In this document: positions 50,498 to 59,634 of the stretch, piece after piece
Position numbering within the stretch: position 1 is the stretch's first letter
How the letters are laid out: each line of letters opens with the position of its first letter
Origin: Armatimonadota bacterium
Lineage (GTDB): Bacteria; Armatimonadota; HRBIN16
Length of the DNA: 64,000 nucleotides
Direction: 5' to 3'
Assembly (NCBI GenBank): GCA_026003175.1
Contig: BPGT01000002.1
Coordinates: forward strand, 1,116,001 to 1,180,000
Made by a program: the position numbers and the translations under genes
Notes under the pieces: generated by a model
The model's database searches: none
Told to the model about the DNA's origin: nothing
Seen by the model: the letters and a program-made list of their open reading frames with translations, nothing else

Positions 50498-50660
50498 GTC
50501 CGTGTTCTCCTTTGCTCTGTAAAGATGTACCTCCATTCCCCTATATATGCAAGAATCGTACCACTCAGGGCGTTTTTGCCCACCAAGAGACAAAATTTTT
50601 AATTTTTTTTGAGAGAGAACGTTTTGAAAGACACTTAGCTTGTGCAAATTTTCCTGGATG

Positions 50661-51623
50661 TCACTCATTTACCTGCCTGACATAAGCCCTTGCACCCGGC
50701 ACCGCCCGAATCAGTCGCATACCCCGTTCCTTACCCAGCACGCACAGAGCGGTAGCAAGACTATCGGAGGTGATGCCGTCGCGGGCGATGACCGTTGCTG
50801 CCACCCGCGTTGTCAAACCCCAGCCGGTACGCGGGTCGACGATATGTGAATATCGCTTACCCTGATGCTCCACATACTGCTCGGTATCTCCCGAAGAAGA
50901 AATCGCCCCCAATGCCAGATATACCCACTGCCGTTCCGGTGAAGCGTTTTCTATCTTGATGCGCCAGCCAGCGGTGCCCGGTGGAGCCAGCCCGGCTACG
51001 ATGTCGCCCCCCGCTTCAAGCAGGGCGTGGCGGATACCGTGCTGTCGTAGCACCTCTAGTGCGCAATCCAGTATATAGCCCTTGGCGATACCGCCCAAAT
51101 CCAGTCTCATGCCGGGCACGAGTAGTTGCACCGTGCGCTCCGCGTCGTTCAGCACCATCTTCTCGTAGCCCACACGTCCTTTCGCCTCCTGCAACTCCTG
51201 CTCTGTCGGAAACTGTCCGGTGCGTCGGGCACGTCGCCAGAGCTGCACAAAGGGACCGACCGTCACGTCAAACGCGCCCTCGGTTCGCCGCGAGAGTTCT
51301 ACCGCTCGCTTCAGCACGAAGTAGAGCTCCTCGCTCACCCGCACAGGCGCACCCCCCGCCTGCGCACACAGGCGCATCAGTTCACTATCGGGGCGGTAGT
51401 CGCTCATTATCTGTTCCAGCTCGGCGATGCGCTCAAAAGCAGCAGAACAAGCGCGTTCGGCGGTCGTCTGGTCGGGTGCATAAACGGTAATGGTTACTTG
51501 CACTCCCATCGCTATCTGGCTATACTGATAACGGTGCAGAGGCGCTGCCTGCAGGCGGCCCTCTCCGCAAAGATGCCATGTCAGCAGGAGCAGAGTGATT
51601 AGAAGAACGGAGCGGAACATCAT
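50661..51623 (-). CDS. apbE: FAD:protein FMN transferase (ApbE family)
   Basis: From ATG 51623 the product has 320 residues with a signal-like N-terminus (FRSVLLITLLLLTWHLC, possibly lipoprotein at Cys 19). Family motifs are SQIAMGVQVTITVYAP, DVTVGPFVQLW, LDLGGIAKGYILDCAL, EAGGDIVAG and KRYSHIVDPRTGW. It attaches FMN to Thr or Ser of target proteins such as Nqr/Rnf or flavocytochrome subunits outside the membrane. No target gene is adjacent. Its start overlaps that proposed for the divergent FGE-like gene. Confidence 0.93.
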   Translation of the reverse strand: MMFRSVLLITLLLLTWHLCGEGRLQAAPLHRYQYSQIAMGVQVTITVYAPDQTTAERACSAAFERIAELEQIMSDYRPDSELMRLCAQAGGAPVRVSEELYFVLKRAVELSRRTEGAFDVTVGPFVQLWRRARRTGQFPTEQELQEAKGRVGYEKMVLNDAERTVQLLVPGMRLDLGGIAKGYILDCALEVLRQHGIRHALLEAGGDIVAGLAPPGTAGWRIKIENASPERQWVYLALGAISSSGDTEQYVEHQGKRYSHIVDPRTGWGLTTRVAATVIARDGITSDSLATALCVLGKERGMRLIRAVPGARAYVRQVNE

Positions 51624-52539
51624 GAGACTTGGTACACTCCTTTGGCGCTGGTGCAGGCTAAAGCCTGCAGCTACAGGGTTTCGTCCGCAACGGATTTTCA
51701 CCGTCAGCTTCGTCATTACCTGTATGGCGTTGTGGACGGCGTTAACAGCAGGGTTTGCGCAGGTGAAACAGCCGTCCTCGCCAGCGAAAACGCTGACCGC
51801 TTATACCGAAACCATTCCGGGCACTGTGGTGAAATTCGACATGATTCCCGTGTCCGGAGGAACGTACACTATTACCGACCCCAAAACAGGCAAACCCAAA
51901 CAGGTTACCATCAAGCCCTTCTACATCGGCAAGACGGAGGTCACCTGGGACGAGTTCGACGTGTTTGTGCACAGACTGGATGCCCCAGATACCCAGAAAA
52001 CGGGAGGTGCGGACGCCATTTCCCGCCCCAGCAAGCCTTACGGCGCGGTGGACAGAGGTTTCGGGCACAAAGGCTATCCCGCTATCAGCATGAGCTACCT
52101 TTCTGCACAGAAGTACTGCGAGTGGCTCTCTGCCAAGACGGGTAAGAAATACCGCCTGCCCACCGAAGCAGAGTGGGAATATGCCTGCCGTGCGGGGGTT
52201 CTGCCTGCCGGTCCGATAACCGACAGCGAGCTGCTGGACAAGATCGCCTGGCACTGGGGCAATTCGGACGACAAAACGCATAAAGTAGGAACCAAGCAAC
52301 CCAATGCGTGGGGCATTCATGACATGCTGGGCAACGTAGCAGAATGGTGCCAGCCGATGGACGATGACGTGCCGGTGGTACGCGGCGGCTCATATTACGA
52401 TGAGCCGGACAAGGTGCATCCCGCCGCTCGCAAAAAGTACACGCCCGATTGGCAGATGAATGACCCCCAGAACCCAAAGAGCAAATGGTGGCTGACCGAC
52501 GCGCCGTTTGTGGGGATGCGGGTAGTATGCGAGCCGTGA
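51622..52539 (+). CDS. Formylglycine-generating-enzyme-like protein (secreted)
   Basis: From ATG 51622 the product has 305 residues. A hydrophobic stretch (IFTVSFVITCMALWTALTAG) looks like a signal peptide or anchor. The SUMF1 fold follows: MIPVSGGTYTITDPKTGKP, PFYIGKTEVTWDEFDVFV, KKYRLPTEAEWEYACRAG, GIHDMLGNVAEWC and VVRGGSYYDE. No sulfatase is nearby, so it may be a structural or lectin-like member rather than a true formylglycine enzyme. The N-terminal 25 codons include a repeat-like palindrome, and a start at ATG 51724 is possible. It heads the glycan operon. Confidence 0.83.
   Translation: MRLGTLLWRWCRLKPAATGFRPQRIFTVSFVITCMALWTALTAGFAQVKQPSSPAKTLTAYTETIPGTVVKFDMIPVSGGTYTITDPKTGKPKQVTIKPFYIGKTEVTWDEFDVFVHRLDAPDTQKTGGADAISRPSKPYGAVDRGFGHKGYPAISMSYLSAQKYCEWLSAKTGKKYRLPTEAEWEYACRAGVLPAGPITDSELLDKIAWHWGNSDDKTHKVGTKQPNAWGIHDMLGNVAEWCQPMDDDVPVVRGGSYYDEPDKVHPAARKKYTPDWQMNDPQNPKSKWWLTDAPFVGMRVVCEP
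51653..51668. repeat. GCAGGCTAAAGCCTGC palindrome
   Basis: Arms GCAGGCT and AGCCTGC are separated by AA, followed by AGCTACAGG. This looks like a mobile or dispersed intergenic repeat. It falls inside the proposed 5' codons of the FGE-like gene, which weakens that start. Confidence 0.5.
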
Positions 52540-52541
52540 AC

Positions 52542-54104
52542 ATGATGTACCCAACCGTCGAGAATCTGACCCTTTCCGAGCGCATCGGGCAGGTGTTGTG
52601 CTTCGGCTGGCAGGATAGAGAGGCGCGCACCGTAAACGCACATGCTCGAGCTCTGGTAGAGGAGATGCAGGTGGGCAGTGTCGTGTTGCTGGGCAGAAAC
52701 GTGGATTCGAGAAATCCACAGCAAATCCGCGACACCCTCGCCGAACTGCAAAGCCTGTCGCGTATCCCGCTGTTCATCGCCATTGACCAGGAGGGTGGAA
52801 CGGTCAACCGTTTGCGTGCGCCCTTCCACGAGTTCCCGGGCAACATGGCGTTAGGTGCAACCCGTAACCCGGATTATGCCTACCGGCAGGCACAAGCACA
52901 AGCAAGGGAGCTGCTTGCGCTCGGCGTGAACTGGAACTTCGCGCCGGTAATGGACGTGAACAACAATCCCGATAACCCCATCATTGGTGTACGCTCCTAC
53001 AGCGCAGACCCGCAACTGGTGGCAGAGATGGGCACGGCGGCGATATGCGGTTATCAAGCGACAGGCTTGCTCGCCTGCGCCAAGCACTTCCCCGGGCATG
53101 GCGATACCTCAGTAGACTCGCACCTTGCTTTACCTGTTATCCCCGGCGACCGGGAGCGGCTGGACTCGGTGGAGCTGGTTCCCTTCCGTGCCGCGATTGC
53201 CGCAGGCGTCGGAGCCATCATGAGCACGCACATCCTCTTCCCTGCACTGGACGCCGAGCGACCGGCGACGATTTCGCGTGCTATCCTTACCGGGCTCCTC
53301 CGCGAAGAGATGGGCTACGAGGGGCTGGTGATTACCGACTGTCTGGAGATGAAAGCCATCGCCGATACAGTGGGCACAGCGCGAGGAGCGGTAGAGGCGC
53401 TGAAAGCGGGGGCGGATGTAGTGCTTATCGCACACACGCTGGAGGTGCAGAGGGCGGCGGTGCATATGATTCGCGAAGCCGTGCAAAGCGGCGAGCTGCC
53501 TGAAGAGCGATTGAACGAGGCGGTATCGCGCGTGCTAGCAGCCAAGCGCAGGTTTCTGTCCGCCCTACCTACCGCCGAAGGTGAGCCGTGGCTGGATCCC
53601 GAGCATGACGTATTAGAGCATGAGATCGCCCGCGCCAGCATTACAGTTGTTCAATCCGCGCCGAACGAGGGCTACCGTCTGCGAAGAGGTCAGACGCTCG
53701 CGCTGGTTTCGGCACATCACAGCCTGCCGAGGCTGGCGGAAGAGATTCGTCGTCACCAGGAAGACGTCATCGTCGTGCAACTGGAACCTGCCCTGCCCTA
53801 TGAACAGGTAAAAGAAGCCCTGCAGAAGGTTGCTGTCGCTCATCAGTGTGTGATAGCCACTTCGCCTCCTGAACCCTGGAGCCACACCCCCATAGATCAG
53901 ACAAAGCAGGCGGAACTCGTAAAGGCTCTGTACCTGAAGTTTGGGGAACGTTTGGTGGTGGTTGCCCTGCGCGAGCCGTACGACATTCGCCGCTTCCCGG
54001 AGGTAGATAACTACCTGTGCACCTACGGCTACCGTCCCTGCTCGCTGCGGGCGTTAGCAGACGCGCTGTTCGGGCGGTTTGTGCCGGCGGGGAGACTACC
54101 GTAG
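52542..54104 (+). CDS. GH3 beta-N-acetylhexosaminidase-like glycosidase
   Basis: From ATG 52542 the product has 520 residues, starting two bases after the FGE stop; ATG 52527 is an alternative overlapping start. GH3 landmarks are PLFIAIDQEGGTVNRL, LLACAKHFPGHGDTSVDSHL (the NagZ-type His-Asp acid/base loop) and LVITDCLEMKAIADT (nucleophile Asp). The C-terminal alpha/beta domain (about 390-520) completes the two-domain GH3 form, longer than single-domain NagZ. It removes terminal beta-GlcNAc or related residues. No signal peptide is seen. Confidence 0.92.
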   Translation: MMYPTVENLTLSERIGQVLCFGWQDREARTVNAHARALVEEMQVGSVVLLGRNVDSRNPQQIRDTLAELQSLSRIPLFIAIDQEGGTVNRLRAPFHEFPGNMALGATRNPDYAYRQAQAQARELLALGVNWNFAPVMDVNNNPDNPIIGVRSYSADPQLVAEMGTAAICGYQATGLLACAKHFPGHGDTSVDSHLALPVIPGDRERLDSVELVPFRAAIAAGVGAIMSTHILFPALDAERPATISRAILTGLLREEMGYEGLVITDCLEMKAIADTVGTARGAVEALKAGADVVLIAHTLEVQRAAVHMIREAVQSGELPEERLNEAVSRVLAAKRRFLSALPTAEGEPWLDPEHDVLEHEIARASITVVQSAPNEGYRLRRGQTLALVSAHHSLPRLAEEIRRHQEDVIVVQLEPALPYEQVKEALQKVAVAHQCVIATSPPEPWSHTPIDQTKQAELVKALYLKFGERLVVVALREPYDIRRFPEVDNYLCTYGYRPCSLRALADALFGRFVPAGRLP

Positions 54105-54183
54105 AACGCTAGCAGGTTTCGCTGGACCCTCTCCCGAATCGATAACCAAACTGATAACTAAAACCGAACGGAAGGAGAAGTCT

Positions 54184-54654
54184 ATGTCGGTGAAAGGTTT
54201 GGGAAATGCCACCGTTACGCAAATCGCGATAGTCGTGCATGACATCGGGGAAGCCTGCAAGCGGTGGTCGCAGATACTGGGCCAACCTGTACCTAACGTC
54301 ATCATCACCCAGCCGGGCAACGAGGTGCACATGACCTACCGGGGTCAGCCTAGCAACGCGCAGGCGAAACTGGCGTTTTTCAACCTCGGGCAGGTACAGC
54401 TGGAGCTGATAGAACCCATCGGTGAGCCCAGTACGTGGAAGGAAGCACTGGACAAGAACGGCGAATCGGTGCACCACATCGCCTTCTGGACAGAGGACAT
54501 GCAAGCCAGTGCAGAGTTTCTGAAAGAACACGGCATCCCGCTGATTCAACGCGGGGATATGGGAGAAGGACAATACGCTTACTTTGATGCCCAGAAGCAG
54601 CTGGGCGTGCAGATAGAGCTGCTGGAGCGGGTGCGCAAAGTGCGGGTGGAATAA
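54184..54654 (+). CDS. VOC-fold epimerase/glyoxalase-like protein
   Basis: The 156-residue protein resembles methylmalonyl-CoA epimerase: VTQIAIVVHDIGEACKRWSQ at the start, LAFFNLGQVQLELIEPIGE in the middle and SVHHIAFWTEDMQASAEFLK in the second half. Metal ligands normally include His of the first and second beta-alpha repeat. The first position (IAIVV) is Ala/Ile instead of His, so metal binding may differ. AAGGAG is six bases before ATG 54184. Its TAA overlaps the GH127 ATG, so it is translationally coupled to a glycosidase and may act on a sugar product. Confidence 0.85.
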   Translation: MSVKGLGNATVTQIAIVVHDIGEACKRWSQILGQPVPNVIITQPGNEVHMTYRGQPSNAQAKLAFFNLGQVQLELIEPIGEPSTWKEALDKNGESVHHIAFWTEDMQASAEFLKEHGIPLIQRGDMGEGQYAYFDAQKQLGVQIELLERVRKVRVE

Positions 54655-56915
54655 TGCAACGCAGGCAAACGCTTCTCCAGGTAGAGCCTTTCCCCCTGTC
54701 GCAGGTACGCCTGCTGGACAGCCCATTCAAGCAGGCGATGGAACGCAACGCCCGATACCTGCTTTCTCTGGAGCCCGACCGCCTGCTGCACCGCTTCCGC
54801 CTGTACGCCGGACTGCAACCGAAAGCCCCCCTCTATGGCGGCTGGGAAACGATGGGTGTTTCGGGGCACTCGTTAGGGCATCACCTCTCGGCGTGCTCCC
54901 TGCAATATGCCGCATCGGGCGAGGAAGAGTTCCTCAGGCGCGTGAACTACATCGTGAGCGAACTGGCAGAATGTCAGGCGAAGCACGGCAACGGCTACGT
55001 GAGCGCGATTCCCGAGGGCGAGCGCGTCTTCCGCGAAATCTCCGAGGGCAACATCCGCGTGCAGCCTTTTGACCTCAACGGTGTGTGGGTACCGTGGTAC
55101 ACCATGCATAAGCTGTTTGCTGGTCTGCTCGATGCGCACACCCTTTGCGGTAGCGAGCAGGCTCTGGAGGTCGCCCGAAAGCTGGGCGACTGGGCGTACC
55201 GCACCACGGAGCGGCTGAACGAAGAGCAATGGCAGAGAATGCTCGCCTGTGAGCATGGCGGGATGAACGAGGCAATGGCGAATCTGTATGCTCTTACCGG
55301 CAATGAGAAATATCTGGAACTTGCCCGCAAGTTCTACCACCGTGCAGTCTTAGACCGCCTGGCGAACGGCGAGGACTGCCTGCCCGGCTTACACGCCAAC
55401 ACGCAGATACCCAAAGTCATCGGCGTGGCGAGGCTGTACGAAATCTCCGGAGAGAAACGCTATCGCCGAATCGCCGAGTTCTTCTGGGACAGGGTAGCTC
55501 ACCACCATTCCTATGTCATCGGCGGACACAGCGACTACGAGCACTTCGGTCCGCCCGACAAGCTGTCTGACCGCTTGTCCACCAACACCTGCGAGACCTG
55601 CAACACTTACAACATGCTCAAGCTCACCCGCCACCTGTTCTCGTGGGAGCCGAAGCGGGAGTATGCCGATTTCTACGAGCGCGCGCTATACAACCATATC
55701 CTTGCCTCACAACATCCCGAAACGGGCATGGTGTGCTATTACGTCTCGCTCAAACCGGGACACTTCAAGACCTACTCTATGCCCTTCGACTCCTTCTGGT
55801 GCTGCGTGGGCACAGGCATGGAAAACCACACCAAATACGGAGACACCATTTACTTCCGCAGCAACGACGGGTTGTGGGTGAACCTGTTTATTCCCTCCGA
55901 GTTGCGCTGGCAGGAAAAGGGGCTGACTGTGCGCATGGAGACCCGCTTCCCGGAGGAGGACGGGGTACGTCTGCAATTCTCCTGCCGCGAGCCGGCGCAG
56001 ATAACGCTATCTCTGCGTGAGCCATACTGGAAATCAGGGGCGATAGCCGCCCGACTGAACGGGCGAAGCGTGCGTCTCTCTCCTGCTTCGTCAGGCTACC
56101 TGTCCCTTTCTCACCGCTGGCAAGATGGCGATCGACTGGAGGTAACTCTTCCCCAGCGACTGCACACACAGTGCATGCCGGACGACCCGAACCTGCTTGC
56201 CGTGTTGCACGGACCGATAGTGCTGGCAGGCGTGCTGGGCAAGCCCGAAGAGCCGGAACCGCGAGTGCCTGTGCTGGTGACAGGCGGCAAGCCACCTGAA
56301 GCTTGGCTAAAACCCGTGCGCGGGCAGCTGCTCGCCTGGCAGACACGAGGCGTCGGAAGACCCAACGACGCGCGTCTTATCCCCTTCTATCGCACCCACG
56401 ACCAGCGCTACACCGTCTACTGGCGCGTGGTGAGCGAGGCGCAATGGCGACAACTGGATGCCGAATATCGCGCCGAACAGGAAAGGCTGAGGGAGCTGGA
56501 AGTCCGCACGGTAGACGCGGTGCAGATAGGCGATGAAGCCTCCGAACGCGAGCATGGTCTGCAAGGCGAGAAGACGAGCGCAGGCGATTTCTCCGCAAGA
56601 CGCTGGCGGCACGCCTGGGACGGTGGATGGTTCTCCTACGAGATGAAAGTGCTTCCCAACGAGCCGGTGGAACTGCTTTGTACCTACTGGGGCAGCGATA
56701 CGGGCAACCGTGTGTTTGATATTCTGGTGGACGGTGTGAAGATAGCCACGCAAACCCTGGACAACAACGCACCCAGCAAGTTCTTCGATATGGTGCATCC
56801 CTTGTCCGTCGATCTCACCAGAGGCAAGAGTAAAGTGACCATACGATGGCAGGCGCATCCGGGCGCGATGGCAGGCGGACTGTTTGGCTGTCGCATCCTC
56901 AGGAGGAACCCGTGA
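54654..56915 (+). CDS. GH127-family beta-L-arabinofuranosidase-like enzyme
   Basis: The 753-residue protein is a DUF1680/GH127 (alpha/alpha)6 barrel enzyme. Signature segments are GGWETMGVSGHSLGHHLSAC, the zinc/catalytic cluster TNTCETCNTYNMLKLT (near residue 315), and DSFWCCVGTGMENHTKYGD (near 380). The Cys of CCVGTG is the family nucleophile, with zinc held by Glu and three Cys. A beta domain and a C-terminal module (from about 600) follow. Its ATG overlaps the preceding TAA and its TGA overlaps the next GTG, so it is the core of a tight operon. It likely removes L-arabinose from plant glycans. Confidence 0.95.
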   Translation: MQRRQTLLQVEPFPLSQVRLLDSPFKQAMERNARYLLSLEPDRLLHRFRLYAGLQPKAPLYGGWETMGVSGHSLGHHLSACSLQYAASGEEEFLRRVNYIVSELAECQAKHGNGYVSAIPEGERVFREISEGNIRVQPFDLNGVWVPWYTMHKLFAGLLDAHTLCGSEQALEVARKLGDWAYRTTERLNEEQWQRMLACEHGGMNEAMANLYALTGNEKYLELARKFYHRAVLDRLANGEDCLPGLHANTQIPKVIGVARLYEISGEKRYRRIAEFFWDRVAHHHSYVIGGHSDYEHFGPPDKLSDRLSTNTCETCNTYNMLKLTRHLFSWEPKREYADFYERALYNHILASQHPETGMVCYYVSLKPGHFKTYSMPFDSFWCCVGTGMENHTKYGDTIYFRSNDGLWVNLFIPSELRWQEKGLTVRMETRFPEEDGVRLQFSCREPAQITLSLREPYWKSGAIAARLNGRSVRLSPASSGYLSLSHRWQDGDRLEVTLPQRLHTQCMPDDPNLLAVLHGPIVLAGVLGKPEEPEPRVPVLVTGGKPPEAWLKPVRGQLLAWQTRGVGRPNDARLIPFYRTHDQRYTVYWRVVSEAQWRQLDAEYRAEQERLRELEVRTVDAVQIGDEASEREHGLQGEKTSAGDFSARRWRHAWDGGWFSYEMKVLPNEPVELLCTYWGSDTGNRVFDILVDGVKIATQTLDNNAPSKFFDMVHPLSVDLTRGKSKVTIRWQAHPGAMAGGLFGCRILRRNP

Positions 56916-59179
56916 ACATTCCCAAACCCGACTGGCTGATACTTTCCACCTACGACGCCGAGCACCTGCGCGAAATCGCCATGCCGGTCGGTGGAATCGG
57001 CACAGGCTTTTTCTGCCTCGCTGGGAAAGGGCAGCTCACCGACTGGCAGTTGATGAGCCGCCCCCATCGCGGCTGGCGACCAATGTACTCCCACCTGATA
57101 CTGTGGACGCGACAGGGCAAAGAGCGCAAACTGCGCGTGCTGGAGGGCGATCTCACCGAAGGGCTCTCCGCCGATTTCGGCGCACCGCAGGTGCTGGCGG
57201 GCATCCCGCGCATGAAACCCAAAGGCTTCGAAGCCACCTACCCATTCGGCAGGGCTTTGCTGGAAGACGAATACACCCCCGTCTCCGTGGCGATAGAAGC
57301 CTTCAACCCACTGATACCGGACGACACGTGGGCGTCCAGCCTGCCGATGGGCTTGCTCACGGTGACGCTGGCAAACCGCACCGCCCAGCCGCTGGAGGCG
57401 TCCGTGACTCTGCTCCTGAGCAACTTCGTGGGCTTCGACGGACTGGGCGGCGACTTGAAAGATAACGTCACAGAACACGAGCAGGTGGCAGGCTGGCGCG
57501 GAATGCGTTTCGCCAAAACCCGCGAGGAGGCAAACCCGCGTTTCGGCACGATGGTAATTCTTTCGGATGCGCAGGAGGTGCGCGTGGCGCGACGCTGGCG
57601 ATTCCGCGACCGGCCGTGGAACGGCGAGGCGTTGGGCATTATCGACGAACTGCTCGAGAAGGGCTATATCGTAGACGACGAGCCGGACAAACCCTGCCCG
57701 CCCAGCCCGCAGGACACATGGGATAGCTCCATGTCCGTCATGTTGAGCCTGAAAGCACGCGAGGTGCAACAGGCACGCCTGCTGATATGCTGGCACTTTC
57801 CCTATCGCCATCTCGCGGAGGTCGGCTGGTGGAGCGGTCAGCAAGGAGATACGCCCATCGTGCGCAACTACTACGCCACACAGTTCACCGACGCCACCGA
57901 TGTCGCCCGAAAGGTCATCTCCCGCCTGCCAGAGCTGCGTGAACGCACCGTCGAGTTCGTCAACCGGGTGGCGAATGTGGATGCCCCGCACAGTTTCAAA
58001 GAAGCCGCTCTGTTCAACCTCACCGCCTTGCGTTCGCATACCTGTTTCCGACTGGAGGACGGTACATTCGTCGGGTTCGAGGGATGCAGCAGTACGGGCG
58101 GCTGCTGTTCCGGCTCCTGCACGCACGTGTGGAACTATGAGCAGGCAACCATTTCCCTCTTCCCCGACCTGCACCGCAGCATGATAGAAAGCCACCTGCG
58201 ATATGGCTTGACCCCTTCCGGTGCGCATCGCTTCCGCCTGAGCCTGCCGGTGAAAAACCCTACGTGGCAAGCCGCCGCGGCAGACGGGCAGATGGGGCTG
58301 GTGGTACGTTGCTACATGCAATGGAGAAAGGACGGCGACGAGTGGCTGAAAGAGTGGTATCCTGCCATCAAGTCACTCATCGAGTTCTGTTGGGCGCCCG
58401 GCGGTTGGGACGCTGACAGGGACGGGGTGATGGAAGGCGTACAACACAATACCTACGATGTGGAGTTCGTCGGGCCGAACCCGATGTGCACGGTGTGGTA
58501 TCTTGCCGCGCTGGCAGCGATGGAGCGAATGGCGTCTCACATGGGCGACGAGGTGTTCGCTGACACCTGCCGTGAACTGCGCCAGAAGGGCAGCCAGTGG
58601 GTGGACTCGCACCTGTACAACGGACGCTACTACGTGCAGAAGATACAGCCTCCGCAAGGCAACGCCGCACCGATGACCGCACTGAGCGAAGAATACCGTA
58701 ACCCCAACCCGCGCTTCCAGGTGGGCAGCGGTTGCTTGATTGACCAGCTGGTGGGGCAACACAAAGCCAACCGTGCAGGGCTTGGCGATTTGCTCGACCG
58801 CTACCACATCCGCACCGCCTTGGAGCACATTTTCCGCTACAACTTCCGTAAACACTTCCGCGACCATTACAACAACATGCGTACCTTCGCCACCGCCGAC
58901 GAGAGCGGCACGCTGATATGCACCTGGCCCGATGGCGACCGCCCCGAACAACCTATCCCCTACTGGGGCGAGTGCATGACGGGCTTCGAATACCAGTTTG
59001 CGGTGCTGCTGCTGGATTATGGACTGCGCAAGGAGGCAGAAGCGGTGGTCAGCGCTGTTCGCGGCAGGCACAACGGCGCAAACCGCAACCCGTTCAATGA
59101 ACCCGAATGCGGCAGCTACTACGCCCGCAGTATGGCGAGCTGGGCGTTGCTGGAGGGCAAGGTTTCTACTGAGCGGTGA
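56912..59179 (+). CDS. GH116-family beta-glycosidase
   Basis: From GTG 56912 (AGGAGG five bases upstream; GTGA overlap with GH127 stop) the product has 755 residues. It resembles GBA2-type GH116: REIAMPVGGIGTGFFCL and GKGQLTDWQLMSRP in the N-terminal beta domain. The nucleophile region is CTHVWNYEQATISLFPDL and the acid/base region is WDADRDGVMEGVQHNTYDVE with FVGPNPMCTVWYLAAL. Family activity is on beta-glucosides or beta-xylosides. A longer frame reaches 56846 inside GH127. No signal peptide, so a cytoplasmic role on imported oligosaccharides is likely. Confidence 0.93.
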   Translation: MNIPKPDWLILSTYDAEHLREIAMPVGGIGTGFFCLAGKGQLTDWQLMSRPHRGWRPMYSHLILWTRQGKERKLRVLEGDLTEGLSADFGAPQVLAGIPRMKPKGFEATYPFGRALLEDEYTPVSVAIEAFNPLIPDDTWASSLPMGLLTVTLANRTAQPLEASVTLLLSNFVGFDGLGGDLKDNVTEHEQVAGWRGMRFAKTREEANPRFGTMVILSDAQEVRVARRWRFRDRPWNGEALGIIDELLEKGYIVDDEPDKPCPPSPQDTWDSSMSVMLSLKAREVQQARLLICWHFPYRHLAEVGWWSGQQGDTPIVRNYYATQFTDATDVARKVISRLPELRERTVEFVNRVANVDAPHSFKEAALFNLTALRSHTCFRLEDGTFVGFEGCSSTGGCCSGSCTHVWNYEQATISLFPDLHRSMIESHLRYGLTPSGAHRFRLSLPVKNPTWQAAAADGQMGLVVRCYMQWRKDGDEWLKEWYPAIKSLIEFCWAPGGWDADRDGVMEGVQHNTYDVEFVGPNPMCTVWYLAALAAMERMASHMGDEVFADTCRELRQKGSQWVDSHLYNGRYYVQKIQPPQGNAAPMTALSEEYRNPNPRFQVGSGCLIDQLVGQHKANRAGLGDLLDRYHIRTALEHIFRYNFRKHFRDHYNNMRTFATADESGTLICTWPDGDRPEQPIPYWGECMTGFEYQFAVLLLDYGLRKEAEAVVSAVRGRHNGANRNPFNEPECGSYYARSMASWALLEGKVSTER

Positions 59180-59226
59180 CGTTTTAGACACAAGATGGGA
59201 GGGCGAGCCGAACCGCTTTCAGAGGT

Positions 59227-59448
59227 TCATCCGCTATACGCCACAAAGTCATCCAGAGGTGCCTCAAAGTCTTCACGGATAGTCACTAAGCCGCGAGCGC
59301 TACCAAAGCGGCGTCGCCGCGCTGATGGAATGGCACTCATCTGCACCGTGCCTTCTTCAGTAGCAATCTGCACCGTGTCTCCCTGTAACACAGCTTGAAT
59401 CAGCTCGTCGAAACGTTCTTTCGCCTCCTTGCGGGAGATTTGCTGCAT
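59227..59448 (-). CDS. Phd/YefM-like antitoxin without a toxin partner
   Basis: The 73-residue protein has the Phd-like DNA-binding start (MQQISRKEAKERFDELIQAV) and EEGTVQMSAIPSARRRRFG. The tail (SARGLVTIREDFEAPLDDF) is typical of antitoxins whose partner is a PIN toxin immediately downstream. Downstream on this strand the convergent GH116 gene ends 48 bases away and no toxin follows. It is therefore an orphan, acting alone or on a toxin elsewhere. GAGGAG directly abuts the ATG, so the ribosome site is poor. Confidence 0.8.
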   Translation of the reverse strand: MQQISRKEAKERFDELIQAVLQGDTVQIATEEGTVQMSAIPSARRRRFGSARGLVTIREDFEAPLDDFVAYSG

Positions 59449-59634
59449 CTCCTCATCCCCCCTGTCTCTTTTATCTTTGACTTCACCTCCTACTATATCA
59501 TGAGAAAGGGCATAGAAGCAACTGTTCCGCAGCCTGTGCCCACCATCTCAAGCCGGTTCACGCTCTAACACGACCCAAACACACAGATTGCCAGTAACGC
59601 CCCAGCAAAGGAACTTCATCGTTCTTCAGGGAAC

